This document shows positions 1 to 8,890 of a stretch of DNA of 64,000 nucleotides, one piece after another. The translations under genes were made by a program, and so were the position numbers. This DNA comes from G038396625 sp038396625. GTDB lineage: Bacteria; Bacillota; Clostridia; Peptostreptococcales; Thermotaleaceae. The stretch covers positions 930,001-994,000 of the forward strand of contig CP121688.1 in NCBI GenBank assembly GCA_038396625.1, in the 5' to 3' direction. The notes beneath the pieces were generated by a model. The model had not been told where the DNA came from and did no database searches. It worked only from the letters and a program-made list of their open reading frames with translations. Position 1 is the stretch's first letter; every line of letters begins with the position of its first letter.

Positions 1-1539
1 ATCAAGCGTGCTTTAATCAGTGTTTCTGATAAACGAGGGATTGTAGATTTTGCTAAGAGATTGCAGCAATTTGGGGTGGAAATTATTTCTACGGGAGGCA
101 CGGCAAAAATTCTGACAGACAATGGAATCAAAGTTATTTCCATATCTGAGGTGACAAATTTTCCCGAATGTTTAGATGGAAGGGTAAAAACTTTACATCC
201 TGCAGTCCATGGTGGATTATTGGCAATGAGAGATAATCCAGATCATGTAAAGCAATTAGAGGATTTGAAGATTACACCGATTGATCTTGTAGTAATCAAT
301 TTGTATCCATTTAAGGAAACCATTCAAAAGGAAGGCGTAACATTGGAAGAAGCCATTGAAAATATTGATATTGGTGGACCTACAATGCTAAGATCCGCTG
401 CGAAAAATCATAAGGATGTGGTAGTAATATCTGATCCTAAAGACTACGAAGGGGTACTGAATGAAATGGATCAGAAGGGAGAAGTATCTTATGATACAAA
501 GTATAGACTGGCTTTGAAGGTATTTACTCATACTGCCCACTATGATACGTTGATTGCAGGATACTTAAGAAAACAGATTGAGGATGAGATGCCTCCTGTT
601 TTAACAGTGACCTATGAAAAAGTACAAGATCTAAGATATGGAGAAAACCCCCATCAGAAAGCAGCCTTTTATAAAGAAGTAGGAAAAAATGAAGGTTCTT
701 TGGTGAATGCTGAACAGCTTCATGGTAAGGAGCTTTCCTTTAACAATATTAACGATACCAATGGTGCATTAGAGTTACTAAAGGAATATGAAGTGCCTAC
801 AGTGGTAGGGGTAAAACATGCTAATGCCTGTGGGGTGGGTAGTGGATATGATATTTATGATGCCTATCTGAAAGCGTATCAGTGTGATCCGGTTTCTATT
901 TTTGGAGGGATTATAGCTGCCAATCGTACCATTGACAGCAGAACAGCAGAAGAAATTAATAAAATATTTGTAGAAATTGTGATCGCACCAGACTTCGATG
1001 AGGATGCCCGAACGATTTTAACATCCAAGAAAAATATTAGATTATTAAAATTAGATGATATAGGGAAAAAACAATCACGAGATGCTGTAGATATGAAAAA
1101 AGTAAACGGTGGGATATTGATTCAAGATGTAGATCATGAACTGTTGAAAGAGGAAGATTTAAAGATTGTTACGGAAAGAATTCCAACTAAAAAGGAAATG
1201 GAAGACATGATGTTTGCTTGGAAGGTTGTAAAACATATTAAATCTAATGGAATTGTGCTGGCAAAAGATCAGCAAACGATAGGGATTGGCCCTGGACAAG
1301 TAAATCGTATTTGGGCGGTAGAAAATGCCATTAAACAAGCAAACGTTGGAATAAAAGGGAGTGTGATGGCTTCTGATGCCTTTTTTCCATTTGCAGATTG
1401 TGTAGAGGCTGCAGCAAAGGCAGGAATTACAGCAATTATTCAGCCAGGAGGTTCCATAAACGATAAAGCATCCATTGAGATGGCCAATCAATATGGTATT
1501 GCCATGGTGTTTACTGGAATGAGACATTTTAAACATTAA
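1..1539 (+). CDS. purH: Bifunctional AICAR formyltransferase / IMP cyclohydrolase, 5' partial
   Basis: PurH carries out the last two steps of de novo purine synthesis, from AICAR to FAICAR to IMP, in the cytoplasm. The reading frame is open from base 1 and begins IKRALISVSDK, the normal PurH amino terminus, so probably only the initiator codon lies outside the window (about 512 residues visible). An MGS-like cyclohydrolase domain comes first (STGGTAK, RVKTLHPAVHGG). The transformylase domain follows, with KHANACGVG and the closing AMVFTGMRHFKH. purD follows 91 bp downstream on the same strand, as expected for the end of a pur operon. Identification is secure; the true start is not visible. 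Confidence 0.97.
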   Translation: MKRALISVSDKRGIVDFAKRLQQFGVEIISTGGTAKILTDNGIKVISISEVTNFPECLDGRVKTLHPAVHGGLLAMRDNPDHVKQLEDLKITPIDLVVINLYPFKETIQKEGVTLEEAIENIDIGGPTMLRSAAKNHKDVVVISDPKDYEGVLNEMDQKGEVSYDTKYRLALKVFTHTAHYDTLIAGYLRKQIEDEMPPVLTVTYEKVQDLRYGENPHQKAAFYKEVGKNEGSLVNAEQLHGKELSFNNINDTNGALELLKEYEVPTVVGVKHANACGVGSGYDIYDAYLKAYQCDPVSIFGGIIAANRTIDSRTAEEINKIFVEIVIAPDFDEDARTILTSKKNIRLLKLDDIGKKQSRDAVDMKKVNGGILIQDVDHELLKEEDLKIVTERIPTKKEMEDMMFAWKVVKHIKSNGIVLAKDQQTIGIGPGQVNRIWAVENAIKQANVGIKGSVMASDAFFPFADCVEAAAKAGITAIIQPGGSINDKASIEMANQYGIAMVFTGMRHFKH

Positions 1540-1630
1540 AAAATGGGTTTAGAAGATAGGGTAAGTAGTTTACAAAAAACATGAGATAAAGTGATTGGCT
1601 AACGGCTAACTTTATAAGGAAGGTGTTTTC

Positions 1631-2893
1631 ATGAAAGTATTGGTAATTGGCAGTGGTGGTAGAGAACATGCGATGATTTGGAAACTAAAACAAAGTTCCA
1701 AAGTGAATAAAATTTATTGTGCTCCCGGAAATGCAGGCATAGCCCAGATGGCTGAGATTGTGAATATAAAAGTAGAAGATATTGAACTCCTTTGTGCTTT
1801 TGCGAAAAACAATGCCATTGATTTGACTATTGTAGGTCCTGAAGTGCCTTTGGTGTTAGGGATTGTAGACCGATTTAAAGAAGAAGGATTAAAAGTTTTT
1901 GGACCCAATAAAAAAGCGGCCCAATTGGAAGGCAGTAAAGCTTTTTCAAAGGATTTTATGATTAGACATCATATTCCTACGGCCCAATATGCTGAGTTTA
2001 CAGATATAGAAGAAGCCAAAAAAGCTATTGGTCTCTATGGCTATCCTATGGTTATCAAGGCAGATGGCTTAGCAGCAGGAAAAGGTGTAGTGATTGCACA
2101 AAATCAAGAGGAGGCATTACATGCCTTAAATGCTATGATGGCTGACAAGAAATTTGGTGAGGCAGGAGACAAGGTGGTCATTGAAGCGTTTCTTACGGGA
2201 ATTGAAGCATCGATCCTATGTTTTGTAGATGGAGAAACCATTGTACCTATGGCAAGTGCACAGGATTACAAAAAAATATTTGATCATGATGAAGGACCTA
2301 ATACTGGAGGGATGGGAACTTATTCTCCAAGCTTTATCTATGATGAAAAACTTGAAAAAGAAGTAAGAGAAAAGATATTAACCCCTATTATAGCAGGCTT
2401 CAAAAAAGATGCAATTGATTTTAAAGGAATTCTGTTTATTGGGCTGATGATCGACGAAAAAGGTGCAAAAGTTTTAGAATTTAATGTAAGATTTGGAGAT
2501 CCTGAGACGCAGGTAATTTTACCAAGATTGGAAACCGATCTTATTGAAATCATAGAAAGTATTTTAGAAGGCAGGTTAAAGGATCAGAAGATTTTATGGA
2601 AGGAAGAAAAGACTGTTTGTGTTGTACTGGCTTCTGGAGGATATCCTGAAACTTATGAAAAAGGAAAAGTTATTCAAGGATTAGAGGAAGTTGATAAAGA
2701 CATAATGGTGTTCCATGCAGGAACAAAATCTTCAGATAATCAAATTTTAACCAATGGTGGTAGGGTATTAGGCGTGACGGCATACGGCTCTACTATAGAG
2801 GAAGCTAGGAAAAAGGCCTATGAAAATGTAAAAAAGATCCATTTTGAAGAGATGCATTATAGAAAGGATATTGGACAAATCAATAAGCAATAA
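1631..2893 (+). CDS. purD: Phosphoribosylamine-glycine ligase (GAR synthetase)
   Basis: PurD ligates glycine to phosphoribosylamine with ATP, the second step of purine synthesis. The 420-residue length is normal. It opens with MKVLVIGSGGREHAM, then has the GPNKKAAQLEGSK segment and an ATP-grasp domain with ADGLAAGKGVV and NTGGMGTYSP; NVRFGDPETQ contributes metal-binding residues. An AAGGAAGG ribosome site precedes the ATG. It is the last gene of the purine operon, because a terminator-like hairpin follows directly. Confidence 0.97.
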   Translation: MKVLVIGSGGREHAMIWKLKQSSKVNKIYCAPGNAGIAQMAEIVNIKVEDIELLCAFAKNNAIDLTIVGPEVPLVLGIVDRFKEEGLKVFGPNKKAAQLEGSKAFSKDFMIRHHIPTAQYAEFTDIEEAKKAIGLYGYPMVIKADGLAAGKGVVIAQNQEEALHALNAMMADKKFGEAGDKVVIEAFLTGIEASILCFVDGETIVPMASAQDYKKIFDHDEGPNTGGMGTYSPSFIYDEKLEKEVREKILTPIIAGFKKDAIDFKGILFIGLMIDEKGAKVLEFNVRFGDPETQVILPRLETDLIEIIESILEGRLKDQKILWKEEKTVCVVLASGGYPETYEKGKVIQGLEEVDKDIMVFHAGTKSSDNQILTNGGRVLGVTAYGSTIEEARKKAYENVKKIHFEEMHYRKDIGQINKQ

Positions 2894-2907
2894 GCTTCTT
2901 TAGAAAG

Positions 2908-2957
2908 AAAACCTCTATTTAGGACATTTATGAAAAATTGTCTACAATAGAGGTTTT
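2908..2957 (+). terminator. Hairpin terminator after purD
   Basis: AAAACCTCTATT (2908-2919) pairs perfectly with AATAGAGGTTTT (2946-2957). The 26-nt loop contains a smaller GACA/TGTC pairing. The right arm ends in a T-run. This closes the purine operon. Confidence 0.75.
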
Positions 2958-3066
2958 ATCCATGACGAGCAAATCATTATCCTATATGTGGAGATATGAT
3001 CCTATGACCTTATAATTTCATACACAAATTGAGATACTAAGTGGAAAGAAAGAAAAAGGTGATAGG

Positions 3067-3624
3067 ATGACAGAAAAAAATACTTCAAAGTACTTAGCGG
3101 TCTTATTTTCTATTTGTATGCTTATGATGCTGACTTTATTTATGCTTCGAAAACAAACACATTTTGCTTACAATGTAGTAGGCATTTATATAAGTTACTT
3201 ACTTTTTTTATACTTTGAGTACAGCATACACCTTAAAATAAAAAATAGCTTTAGGGTATTGGTGATGATTACAGTTTTAGTACATCTTCTATTCGGACAA
3301 TATTTTAATCTTTATGAGAGCGCAGGATGGTTTGACAATGTACTACATTTATTTGGTGGTTTTTCCTTCTCGTTGTTTTATTATGAAATCATAATTTCTA
3401 CTATACCCCTTAGAATAGGATCAAAAATATTTATATTTGTTTTTATATTTGCATTAGGTGTTACAGGTGGGGTGTTTTTTGAAATACTAGAATATGTTTT
3501 AGACATGCTCTTCAAAACAACAAATCAACGGGGGTTAGTGGATACTAATTTGGATTTGATTTATAATCTACTGGGGGCAGTGTTGGCAGGAACTTGGAAT
3601 GCTCTTTGCAAAAGAGATTCATGA
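3067..3624 (+). CDS. Multi-pass membrane protein, DUF2238/YjdF-like
   Basis: The 185-residue protein is very hydrophobic, with about five or six predicted membrane segments. Polar residues sit between them in a pattern seen in YjdF/DUF2238 proteins: a WFDNVLHLFGGF segment near residues 89-100, a GGVFFEILEY segment near 137-146, and DTNLDLIYNLLGA near 160-172. Function of that family is unknown. A GGTGATAGG ribosome site precedes the ATG. It has its own downstream terminator, so it appears monocistronic. The family assignment is from motif resemblance only. Confidence 0.6.
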   Translation: MTEKNTSKYLAVLFSICMLMMLTLFMLRKQTHFAYNVVGIYISYLLFLYFEYSIHLKIKNSFRVLVMITVLVHLLFGQYFNLYESAGWFDNVLHLFGGFSFSLFYYEIIISTIPLRIGSKIFIFVFIFALGVTGGVFFEILEYVLDMLFKTTNQRGLVDTNLDLIYNLLGAVLAGTWNALCKRDS

Positions 3625-3645
3625 GGAGATATTCCTCTTTTTTTT
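3623..3645 (+). terminator. Rho-independent terminator
   Basis: GAGGA, a 5-nt loop and TCCTC (3623-3637) are followed by eight T residues. The stem overlaps the stop codon of the membrane protein gene. Confidence 0.8.
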
Positions 3646-3703
3646 ATGAAAGAATTCATGTAATATAAAGATAGAAAATAATGATGGCGAAAGGAAATGG
3701 AGC

Positions 3704-4804
3704 ATGAACATCAACAAAGGCATTGTTTATATCATGGTTATTTTTATGGTTATTGGCGCATTAGACAAAATGTTTGGAAACAAATGGGGTTATGGAAAAC
3801 AATTTGAACAAGGGTTTATGGCAATGGGTCCTCTCGCTCTTGCGATGCTAGGGATCGTATCCTTAGCGCCGGTTATTGCATGGATACTTCGTCCCATTCT
3901 ACTTCCGGTATATTCTGCGATAGGTGCGGATCCTGCAATGTTTGCAGGGACTTTTTTAGCCCTTGATATGGGCGGCTACTCCCTTGCTATGGAGCTTGCG
4001 GAGACAGAAGAAGCAGGATTGTTTTCAGGATTGATTTTGGGAAGTATGATGGGAGCCACCATTGTATTTACCATACCTGTAGCCCTTAACATTATTGAAA
4101 AAAAGGATTATACTTTCTTAGCAAAGGGTGTTTTGGCAGGAATTATTACGATTCCATTAGGATGCTTTGTTGGTGGAATTACAGCGGGATTTGAATTATC
4201 GATGATTTTACGGAGCTTGACGCCTATTATCCTTGTAGCGGGATTGATTGCCTTTGGATTATGGAGAACCCCTGAAAAAATGATTGCAGGCTTTGATGGC
4301 TTTGGTAAGGGGGTTATTGGCATAAGTATGATAGGATTAATTGCAGGCATTGTCGAAGAAGTTACGGGTCTTGTTGTGATACCAGGAATGTTGCCTATTA
4401 CAGAAGGCATTGAAATTGTTGGATCGATTGCCATTATCTTAGCAGGTGCTTTTCCAATGGTTTATTTTATTAAAACAACTTTTCAAACGCCTCTAATGAA
4501 GTTGGGAAGACTATTAGGAATGGGAGATGTGGCAGCAGCAGGGATGATTTCATCCCTTGCTAACAATATTGCTATGTTTGGGATGATGAAGGATATGGAT
4601 GAGAATGGAAAGGTGTTAAATGCAGCCTTCGCTGTAGGGGGTGCCTTTGTATTTGGAGGACAGCTAGGATTTATTGCTGGTGTGAATGAAGCAATGATTG
4701 TTCCTGTGGTGGTAGGAAAGTTGGTTGCCGGAATTACAGCGATTGCTTTTGCCAAAAGATTAATGGTGATGTCATCGGCTAAACCAAGGCAGGACATGAT
4801 ATAA
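3704..4804 (+). CDS. eutH: EutH-like ethanolamine permease
   Basis: The 366-residue integral membrane protein matches the EutH family over its whole length: FEQGFMAMGPLALAMLG near residue 32, AGTFLALDMGGYSLA near 85, LILGSMMGATIVF near 109, and LAGIITIPLGC near 145. EutH is associated with ethanolamine uptake in eut gene clusters. No ammonia lyase, microcompartment shell or other eut gene is present here, so the permease is an orphan and may carry another small amine. proC begins 35 bp downstream with no terminator between, suggesting co-transcription. Confidence 0.85.
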   Translation: MNINKGIVYIMVIFMVIGALDKMFGNKWGYGKQFEQGFMAMGPLALAMLGIVSLAPVIAWILRPILLPVYSAIGADPAMFAGTFLALDMGGYSLAMELAETEEAGLFSGLILGSMMGATIVFTIPVALNIIEKKDYTFLAKGVLAGIITIPLGCFVGGITAGFELSMILRSLTPIILVAGLIAFGLWRTPEKMIAGFDGFGKGVIGISMIGLIAGIVEEVTGLVVIPGMLPITEGIEIVGSIAIILAGAFPMVYFIKTTFQTPLMKLGRLLGMGDVAAAGMISSLANNIAMFGMMKDMDENGKVLNAAFAVGGAFVFGGQLGFIAGVNEAMIVPVVVGKLVAGITAIAFAKRLMVMSSAKPRQDMI

Positions 4805-4839
4805 TAAATGGTATCAATATACAAGGGAGGAGAAATGTA

Positions 4840-5652
4840 GTGGCTAAAAGGATCAGTTTTATTGGTGGTGGCAATATGGGTGGTGCGATTCTAGGAGGGA
4901 TTCTTCATGCAAATCTAATGGCACCAGAAAATATTGTGGTCAGCGATGTCAATGAAAAAAACTTAGCGTTTCTGGCAGACACTTATAAAGTAAAGACAAC
5001 GAAGAATAATCAAGAAGCAGCAAAAACAGCTGATATTTTAATTTTGGCTGTGAAACCCAATATTTATGGCAAAGTCATTGCAAGTATTAAGGAATGGGTA
5101 AAGGATGAAACCATTATTGTGACCATCGCTGCAGGAATCAATATAGAATATGTGGAAAAATCCTTTGAAAAAAAAGTAAAGGTAATAAGAACCATGCCGA
5201 ATACACCTGCTTTCGTAGGTGCAGGCATGACAGCCATATGTCATAATGAAATGGTGACAAAGGAAGAACTGGATGATGTAGTACAAATATTTGAAAGCTT
5301 TGGAAAAGTAGAATTAATAGAAGAAAAGCTTATGGATGCAGTACCTGCAGTGAGTGGGTCTTCACCAGCGTATGTCTTTATGTTTATTGAAGCCCTAGGT
5401 GATGGGGCCGTGCGAAGCGGTATTCCGAGAGAACAAGCATACCGTATGGCTGCTCAAGCTGTACTGGGTTCAGCAAAGATGGTTTTAGAATCAGGAAAAC
5501 ACCCGGGAGCATTAAAAGATATGGTTTGTTCCCCAGCAGGAACGACCATAGAGGCTGTACATACATTGGAACAAAATAATTTTAGAGGAGCAGTGATGGA
5601 AGCCATGGAAAGCTGTACCAAAAAGGCTATTAAGATGTCACGGAATGATTAA
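4840..5652 (+). CDS. proC: Pyrroline-5-carboxylate reductase
   Basis: ProC reduces pyrroline-5-carboxylate to proline with NAD(P)H. The GTG start at 4840 is chosen because GGGAGG lies 9 nt upstream and the Rossmann motif ISFIGGGNMGGA starts immediately. The carboxy-terminal dimerisation and catalytic domain has SGSSPAYVFMFIEAL and the DMVCSPAGTTIEAVHTLE segment. Length 270 is standard. It sits downstream of the EutH-like gene, probably in the same transcript, and is convergent with the MFS gene. Confidence 0.96.
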   Translation: MAKRISFIGGGNMGGAILGGILHANLMAPENIVVSDVNEKNLAFLADTYKVKTTKNNQEAAKTADILILAVKPNIYGKVIASIKEWVKDETIIVTIAAGINIEYVEKSFEKKVKVIRTMPNTPAFVGAGMTAICHNEMVTKEELDDVVQIFESFGKVELIEEKLMDAVPAVSGSSPAYVFMFIEALGDGAVRSGIPREQAYRMAAQAVLGSAKMVLESGKHPGALKDMVCSPAGTTIEAVHTLEQNNFRGAVMEAMESCTKKAIKMSRND

Positions 5653-5682
5653 ATCAGGTATAAGAATAATGATAAGCTATAT

Positions 5683-5721
5683 TTAAGACAGGTGGAACGA
5701 TACAGGTTCCACCTGTCTTAA
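5683..5721. terminator. Bidirectional terminator-like hairpin
   Basis: A perfect 16-bp inverted repeat (TTAAGACAGGTGGAAC, 5683-5698, and its complement at 5706-5721) has a 7-nt loop. It lies between convergent proC and the MFS gene. The T-runs are weak. Confidence 0.7.
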
Positions 5722-5801
5722 GTTACAGGTTATTTTTTAAATATCTTCTCTTCTAAGGGAGCATTAGAATCAAGTAGTTACCATACTAGAATAAAAGATA
5801 T

Positions 5802-6998
5802 TTATGCATGGGTAGTGGGAGTTTTAACTTTTTGAAAATTAGGGAGTAATATTGTTAAGATATTTACCAAAATTAAAGGAATAAAAAATACTGTAGTAGC
5901 CAGCAAAAGACCATAGGAATCTGCAAACTTACCGTATAAAACAATACCTAATCCACCGATTCCTCCAGATAAACCCATAATTAATCCTGTAGCTAGATTA
6001 AGATTTTTAGGAATGAGGTCTTGGGTAATAACGATATTAGATGTATTCCCACTGCTTGCACTAAATCCAATGAATACAAAACCGATGACAACCCAGATGC
6101 TTGATCCCCAAATGAGAGGGATCAAAGATGCTATGAGCAGTACATTGGACAGCACAAATACTTTTTTATTACCAATAATATCACTAAAATATCCTCCAAC
6201 CAAAGTTCCTAGTGAACTTACAAGCAAATATAAAAATAAAATGACACTAGCAGTATTAATGTTTAAATTTTTTAATAATAAAAGTTGTACACCAAAGGTC
6301 ATGAGTGACCGTTGAATAATAACTCTTGTAGTTGCAATGAATACTAAAATAGAAAGCCACTTTAATGTATAAAACTCAAATTTATTATGCTGTACACCTT
6401 TATGGGATGTTCCATGAGCAAACTCTTGTTTGTGTATTTGAGCTATATACATAAATCCTGCAACAATAAATCCAGGGAACATGAGATAAGTAAGTTTACT
6501 GAGACCATGTGCTTCTACCAATGGTATAGCAACAATAGGTGCAATCGAAGCGGCAAAGCTTCCCACTGTCATAAATATGGCCAAACTACGACCCTTTGAA
6601 TTAGTTCCTAAGTTTACCGCCATAGCTGAGCCTAGTGGATGGTAGAGTGCAGAAGCCAATGCACCTAAGCCTGTAACAAAGGCAAGTAAATAATAATTGG
6701 TAATTAATCCAGATATACTCATTAGAAAAGCAATCCAGATTACTGAGAAGATCAATAGCCAAGGTTTTCCTCGTTTATCAACAAAATAACCTATGACAGG
6801 TTGTGCAAAAGAACCACTGCTGGTGATCACTGCAGCAATAAAAGCCTGCTCTGTTAAACTAAGCAACATAGCATTAGCAAATAAGAACAAAATAGGGGGT
6901 ATCAATGTCACATAAAAATCATTTATGAAATGGCCTATTGATACAGCGAATAATTTTGTTAGTCTACCGACTGGTTTTACGTTCATAACATTTTCCAA
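5802..6998 (-). CDS. MFS transporter, fosmidomycin-resistance (Fsr)-like
   Basis: The 398-residue major facilitator protein has about twelve membrane segments. The first half carries SIGHFINDFYVTLIPPILF and the ALYHPLGSA segment that are typical of the Fsr/YfnC branch of drug-type exporters. YFVDKRGKPW resembles the MFS A-motif. A TTG start at 6998 is supported by AAGGAGG seven bases upstream; an ATG four codons later is the alternative. It stands alone between two non-coding regions. The substrate cannot be told from sequence. Confidence 0.8.
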   Translation of the reverse strand: MENVMNVKPVGRLTKLFAVSIGHFINDFYVTLIPPILFLFANAMLLSLTEQAFIAAVITSSGSFAQPVIGYFVDKRGKPWLLIFSVIWIAFLMSISGLITNYYLLAFVTGLGALASALYHPLGSAMAVNLGTNSKGRSLAIFMTVGSFAASIAPIVAIPLVEAHGLSKLTYLMFPGFIVAGFMYIAQIHKQEFAHGTSHKGVQHNKFEFYTLKWLSILVFIATTRVIIQRSLMTFGVQLLLLKNLNINTASVILFLYLLVSSLGTLVGGYFSDIIGNKKVFVLSNVLLIASLIPLIWGSSIWVVIGFVFIGFSASSGNTSNIVITQDLIPKNLNLATGLIMGLSGGIGGLGIVLYGKFADSYGLLLATTVFFIPLILVNILTILLPNFQKVKTPTTHA

Positions 6999-7367
6999 TG
7001 TTTTTCCTCCTTATTGATATAATTACTTTCCTCAATACCCATTATATTTTATTTTCATGATGAAAGATATAGATAATGTAGACAATAATAGTCCATTGAT
7101 TGTAGTATAAATGGATTTTGTCTGATTGTTCTCCGTAGGGATCGAACCAAAATATTTTAAAAGAATAAAGAGAATCTGTCAACCATTTGAAAATTTGATT
7201 CAACTTTGCAATAGGCTAAAATATCTTTACAGCTTTTTAAAAGATTCCTATCGCTTTTAAAAAAAATTTTTTTTACTTATATATTTCGACAAAAAAGGCC
7301 GCCAAGAGCATAGTATAATAGTTTTTGTTGTGGAATGCTATAAGATTAATAGAAGGAGTATAGAAAA
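6999..7367. other. Intergenic region with two divergent promoter regions
   Basis: This 369-bp gap separates the divergent MFS and Spo0E-like genes. It contains the MFS ribosome site (near 7005-7011) and an A/T-rich stretch at 7251-7275. The only recognisable control site is the Spo0A box and -10 region listed separately. No further gene was found. Confidence 0.6.
7285..7319 (+). promoter_or_regulatory. Spo0A box with promoter
   Basis: TTCGACA at 7285-7291 is a perfect 0A box (reverse complement TGTCGAA). A consensus TATAAT lies at 7314-7319. The box sits where a -35 element would, but further away than the usual 17 bp, which resembles Spo0A-activated sigma-A promoters such as spoIIG. The gene downstream is a Spo0E-family phosphatase. 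Confidence 0.6.
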
Positions 7368-7523
7368 ATGCAGAAATTACAAGAGATAAACAATCAAATT
7401 ACTCAGTTACGACATAAAATGCATGAACTAATCAATAAAAAAGGAGATCTTTTACATCCAGAAGTTATTTATATAAGTCAGACGCTTGATCATGTACTTA
7501 ATCAATATCATCAGATCATATAA
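7368..7523 (+). CDS. Spo0E-family aspartyl-phosphate phosphatase (51 aa)
   Basis: This short peptide has the Spo0E family layout: an amphipathic helix (ITQLRHKMHELINKKG), a short turn, and a second helix carrying the signature SQTLD at residues 37-41. Family members dephosphorylate Spo0A~P and so delay sporulation. AGAAGGAG lies just upstream of the ATG. Fifty-one residues is usual for the family. A Spo0A box in the promoter suggests feedback by Spo0A on its own phosphatase. The gene is monocistronic, with a strong terminator immediately after it. Confidence 0.85.
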   Translation: MQKLQEINNQITQLRHKMHELINKKGDLLHPEVIYISQTLDHVLNQYHQII

Positions 7524-7530
7524 TAAATTT

Positions 7531-7582
7531 ATGATAAAAAGAACAGGTGAAAGAAAAATCCTTCACCTGTTCTTTTTATCAT
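7531..7582 (+). terminator. Strong hairpin terminator
   Basis: A perfect 21-bp stem (7531-7551 with 7562-7582) and 10-nt loop follow the Spo0E-like gene. The right arm carries TTCTTTTTATC. Confidence 0.85.
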
Positions 7583-7622
7583 AAAGCCATTAAATCCAAC
7601 TCCGAAATTTGATGAATATTTA

Positions 7623-7687
7623 TTATAATTGGCATTTGACAAAAAATACAAAAGGCGTATAATATAATTAGCAAATGCCAATTATAA
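7623..7687 (+). promoter_or_regulatory. Promoter flanked by a 16-bp perfect inverted repeat
   Basis: TTATAATTGGCATTTG (7623-7638) and its exact complement (7672-7687) enclose a promoter with TTGACA at 7636-7641, a 16-bp spacer and TATAAT at 7658-7663. The left arm overlaps the -35 box and the right arm lies at or just after the start site, a layout expected of repressor operators. It controls the Mrp/NifX-like operon. Confidence 0.7.
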
Positions 7688-7714
7688 TTGTAAATTATAA
7701 CGGAGGGAAAAATT

Positions 7715-8509
7715 ATGAATATACAGAAAGAAAAACCCCAAAAAGGAACAGAGATTCAAAAAATAATTGCAGTAATGAGTGGAAAAGGTGGGGTAGGAAA
7801 ATCGTCAGTCACCTCGTTAATGGCGGTAGCTTTAAGAAATAAAGGATATAAAGTTGGAATCTTAGATGCTGATATTACAGGGCCTAGTATTCCAAAGGTA
7901 TTTGGGATTGATAAAAAGAGGGCAACTGCAATCAAAGAGGTTATTAACCCTGTAGAGACGGTTACAGGAATTAAGGTAATGTCCTTAAATTTATTAATTG
8001 AAGAAGAGGATAAACCTGTGGTCTGGAGAGGACCTTTGATTGGAAGTTCTGTAAAACAGTTTTATACAGATGTGGCATGGGGCGCTTTAGATTTTCTTTT
8101 GATTGACCTGCCACCAGGAACTGGAGATGTGCCACTAACTATTATGCAGTCACTACCAGTGGATGGGCTCGTGGTGGTTTCTTCACCACAGGACTTGGTG
8201 CACTTGATTGTAAAAAAATCAGTAAATATGGCAAAGATGATGGATGTGCCGATTTATGGCATGGTAGAAAACATGAGTTATTTTGAGTGTCCTGATTGCA
8301 GTAAGAAACATTATATCTTCGGCGAAAGCAAGATTGAAGAAGTAGCGAAGGAAATGCGTATTCCTGTGTTAGATAAACTTCCCATAGATTCTGAATTTGT
8401 GGAATTATGTGATGAAGGGCGCGTTGAAGTTTACGGAAAAATCCATTTTGATTTCTGTGAAAAATTTGCAGATAAACTAGAAACAAAGCTAGGAGGGAAG
8501 AAATCATGA
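7715..8509 (+). CDS. mrp: Mrp/NBP35-family Fe-S carrier ATPase
   Basis: The 264-residue P-loop ATPase has a deviant Walker A, SGKGGVGKS, near residues 23-31, DADITGPSIPKVFG near 51-64, and IDLPPGTGD in the middle. The ECPDC pair near residue 191 is the cysteine motif that bridges a labile 4Fe-4S cluster in Mrp/ApbC dimers. Family members carry and transfer Fe-S clusters in the cytoplasm. It is the first gene of a tightly packed operon and overlaps the next gene by 4 nt (ATGA). Confidence 0.9.
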   Translation: MNIQKEKPQKGTEIQKIIAVMSGKGGVGKSSVTSLMAVALRNKGYKVGILDADITGPSIPKVFGIDKKRATAIKEVINPVETVTGIKVMSLNLLIEEEDKPVVWRGPLIGSSVKQFYTDVAWGALDFLLIDLPPGTGDVPLTIMQSLPVDGLVVVSSPQDLVHLIVKKSVNMAKMMDVPIYGMVENMSYFECPDCSKKHYIFGESKIEEVAKEMRIPVLDKLPIDSEFVELCDEGRVEVYGKIHFDFCEKFADKLETKLGGKKS

Positions 8510-8886
8510 AACTATGTATTACCAGCATAGGAAAGGAAAAGGATGCTTTAGCAGATCAAAGATTTGGAAGATGTCCATATTTTGTAATTTTTGACACGGA
8601 AGAAAACACTTATAAAGCAGTTGAAAACAATGGCGTAGTTTCCCCACAAGGAGCAGGCATTGCTGCTGCACAGCAAATCATTGATGAGAAAGTAGACGCA
8701 GTAATTACAGGGCATATGGGACCGAATGCAATGCAATTAATCAATGGTGCCGCCATAAAGATTTATCAAGGAAAAGGTGTTACCATAGAGGAAGAAATAC
8801 AACTTTTTCATGAAGGTGCATTAATGGCTATTGACCAACCTGTACCAGCACATTCTGGAATGGGGAATGGACAAAAAAGGGGTTGA
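8506..8886 (+). CDS. NifX/NifB-like (dinitrogenase cofactor) domain protein
   Basis: This 126-residue protein has the NifX/NafY-type fold motifs: DQRFGRCPYFVIFD near residue 17, and GAGIAAAQQIIDEKVDAVITGHMGPNA in the middle. The family binds iron-molybdenum cofactor intermediates in nitrogen fixers. Many anaerobes without nitrogenase carry such proteins next to MinD-ferredoxin ATPases, where their role is unknown. The ATG overlaps the stop of the Mrp gene. Confidence 0.88.
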   Translation: MKLCITSIGKEKDALADQRFGRCPYFVIFDTEENTYKAVENNGVVSPQGAGIAAAQQIIDEKVDAVITGHMGPNAMQLINGAAIKIYQGKGVTIEEEIQLFHEGALMAIDQPVPAHSGMGNGQKRG

Positions 8887-8890
8887 TTTC

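Noticed and set aside
7130..7153. GGTTCGATCCC on the minus strand, resembling a tRNA T-arm
   Set aside because: The stem does not pair beyond two or three bases and no tRNA body or acceptor stem is present.
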